Of a stretch of DNA of 8,151 bases, positions 7,057 to 8,151 are shown in pieces (the stretch's first letter is position 1; each line of letters starts with the position of its first letter). The stretch covers positions 1,604 through 9,754 of the forward strand of contig NVVP01000047.1 in NCBI GenBank assembly GCA_002402245.1. The letters run 5' to 3'. The translations under genes were made by a program, and so were the position numbers. The notes under the pieces are model-generated. The model was given only the letters and a program-made list of their open reading frames with translations, was not told where the DNA came from and ran no database searches. Source of the DNA: Gammaproteobacteria bacterium. GTDB taxonomy: Bacteria; Pseudomonadota; Gammaproteobacteria; Nitrosococcales; Methylophagaceae.

Positions 7057-7058
7057 CA

Positions 7059-7096
7059 ACACTGTGCCAGCCTAATTTATCCAGCTGACACAGCGT
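7059..7096 (-). terminator. Hairpin between the convergent cyclase and protease genes, better formed on the minus strand
   Basis: Arms at 7084-7096 and 7059-7071 form a 13-bp stem with a 12-nt loop. Read as minus-strand RNA, all positions pair if two G-U wobbles are allowed. Read as plus-strand RNA, the same two positions become A-C mismatches (7061/7094 and 7067/7088). The element begins 7 nt after the M48 stop. The following tract on the minus strand (TGTTATAA) is only weakly U-rich, so termination strength is uncertain. Confidence 0.6.
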
Positions 7097-7103
7097 TCAA
7101 TCA

Positions 7104-8151
7104 CTATGACTTGATTGTTTGCAAATGAGCTACTCGTAATGTTGCTGGTGGATGCGAGTCATAAATAGCCGACACTAATGGATCGGGTGTTAACGTACTG
7201 GCATTTTCTTGATACAAGGCCACTAATGCAGATATTAAGTGATCTTTATTGGATACTGAGGCCGCATAGGCATCAGCTTCATATTCATATTTCCTAGACA
7301 GTGACGTCATCATTGGATGTAAGAAAAAGCTAAATACCGGAATCACTAACATAAACAATACCAATGCCATCGCATCTGTTTGTGTTTCTACCCCCAAACC
7401 ACTGAAGAACCAAGCCTCAGTAGAGGCAAATCCTAATGCCGCTAAGCCCACTAGGCTTAATAAAGCCATCACGCCCATATTTTTCATTACATGTTTACGA
7501 CGAAAATGACCTAATTCATGTGCTAATACCGCTTCGATTTGATCTTCATCTAATGTGTCTAATAAAGTATCAAAAAATACGATTCGTTTGTTATTACCTA
7601 AACCGGTGAAGTAAGCATTACCATGGCCACTGCGACGAGAACCATCCATCACATAAATACCTTGGCTTTTAAAGCCACATCGATCTAATAATCCTTCTAC
7701 TCGCGCTTTTAATACTTCATCTTCTAGTGGCGTGAATTTATTAAATAAAGGCGCGATAAAAGCCGGATAAGCCCACATCATGATCAAAGCAAATGCCATC
7801 CATGCTACCCAAAGGTATAACCACCAATATTCACCCGTGCTGCCCATTAACGCTAATGCCCCCCAAATAAGCGGCGCTCCCAGAGCTAACATCAACACGG
7901 TTTGTTTGGCCATATCAGATAAAAACAAAGCCGGAGTATTATTATTAAAACCAAACTTCTGCTCCATCACAAAGGTTTTGTACCACGATAAAGGCAGGTC
8001 AACTAATGTGCCAATAATAAAAAAGCTTAAGATAAAAGCAATACCGGTTAGCATGGGCGATAGACCTAATGCTTGCCATGAATCGGATAACAAAGCCAAG
8101 CCGCCACCTAAGGTCCAGACTAGTAAAAATACTAATCCAATCACACTATCA
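7104..8151 (-). CDS. M48 family metallopeptidase, Ste24/CAAX-protease-like, N-terminus outside the window
   Basis: Integral inner-membrane zinc protease. In the window are 349 codons plus the stop. The family is usually about 410-420 residues, so some 65-70 N-terminal residues lie past base 8151. The GTG at 8144 is internal, because the frame stays open to the edge and the family continues upstream. The M48 N-terminal region is visible as WYKTFVMEQKFGFN and LFLSDMAKQ. The zinc motif HELGH is at 7520-7506, in LAHELGHFRRKH. The third zinc ligand is the glutamate of YEADAYA (GAA at 7280-7278). Several hydrophobic helices precede and follow HELGH. Eukaryotic Ste24 processes prenylated CAAX proteins. 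Bacteria lack that modification, so a membrane-protein quality-control role like that of HtpX is more plausible. It converges on the cyclase with a 47-bp gap and is probably unrelated to the lipid operon. Confidence 0.93.
   Translation of the reverse strand, partial: DSVIGLVFLLVWTLGGGLALLSDSWQALGLSPMLTGIAFILSFFIIGTLVDLPLSWYKTFVMEQKFGFNNNTPALFLSDMAKQTVLMLALGAPLIWGALALMGSTGEYWWLYLWVAWMAFALIMMWAYPAFIAPLFNKFTPLEDEVLKARVEGLLDRCGFKSQGIYVMDGSRRSGHGNAYFTGLGNNKRIVFFDTLLDTLDEDQIEAVLAHELGHFRRKHVMKNMGVMALLSLVGLAALGFASTEAWFFSGLGVETQTDAMALVLFMLVIPVFSFFLHPMMTSLSRKYEYEADAYAASVSNKDHLISALVALYQENASTLTPDPLVSAIYDSHPPATLRVAHLQTIKS

Noticed and set aside
8142..8144. GTG as the start of the M48 protease
   Set aside because: The frame is open to the window edge and the family has about 65-70 more N-terminal residues, so this is an internal valine codon.

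Overview
This 8.15 kb window looks like chromosomal DNA from an AT-rich gammaproteobacterium (GC roughly 40% judged by eye), probably marine or environmental. The partial thioredoxin reductase closely follows the Escherichia coli TrxB pattern. The other genes are also families common in gammaproteobacteria: a fused LplT-Aas protein, an Xre-type regulator, a small alpha/beta hydrolase, a GGDEF protein and an Ste24-like M48 protease. I cannot name the genus. I saw no tRNA, rRNA, insertion sequence, CRISPR array or phage gene. The window is nearly all coding, with short intergenic gaps.

Layout. Positions 1-855 (+) hold the 3' part of trxB. A strong hairpin at 867-905 separates it from a convergent gene at 907-1644 (-), which encodes a helix-turn-helix regulator with an unrecognised C-terminal region. 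The 152-bp divergent gap at 1645-1796 carries a GTATCA inverted repeat, a third GTATCA half-site 52 bp away, and plausible promoters in both directions. To the right is a probable operon: a 1150-residue LplT-Aas fusion (1797-5249, +), then an alpha/beta hydrolase 14 bp downstream (5264-5941, +), then a diguanylate cyclase starting at TTG (6019-7056, +). An Ste24-like M48 metalloprotease (7104-8151, -) converges on this block. Its N-terminus lies beyond the window edge, and a hairpin at 7059-7096 sits between it and the cyclase.

How the genes may work together. LplT flips lysophospholipid from the outer to the inner leaflet of the inner membrane, and Aas activates a fatty acid and re-acylates the lysolipid. 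Here one polypeptide holds both functions. The adjoining hydrolase may supply or clear acyl products, and the divergent regulator is the obvious candidate to control the block through the GTATCA sites. This is inference from position and motifs. None of the genes is new as a family. The least explored elements are the regulator's C-terminal region, the hydrolase's substrate and the possible operator. I did not find clear evidence of an entirely undescribed system.
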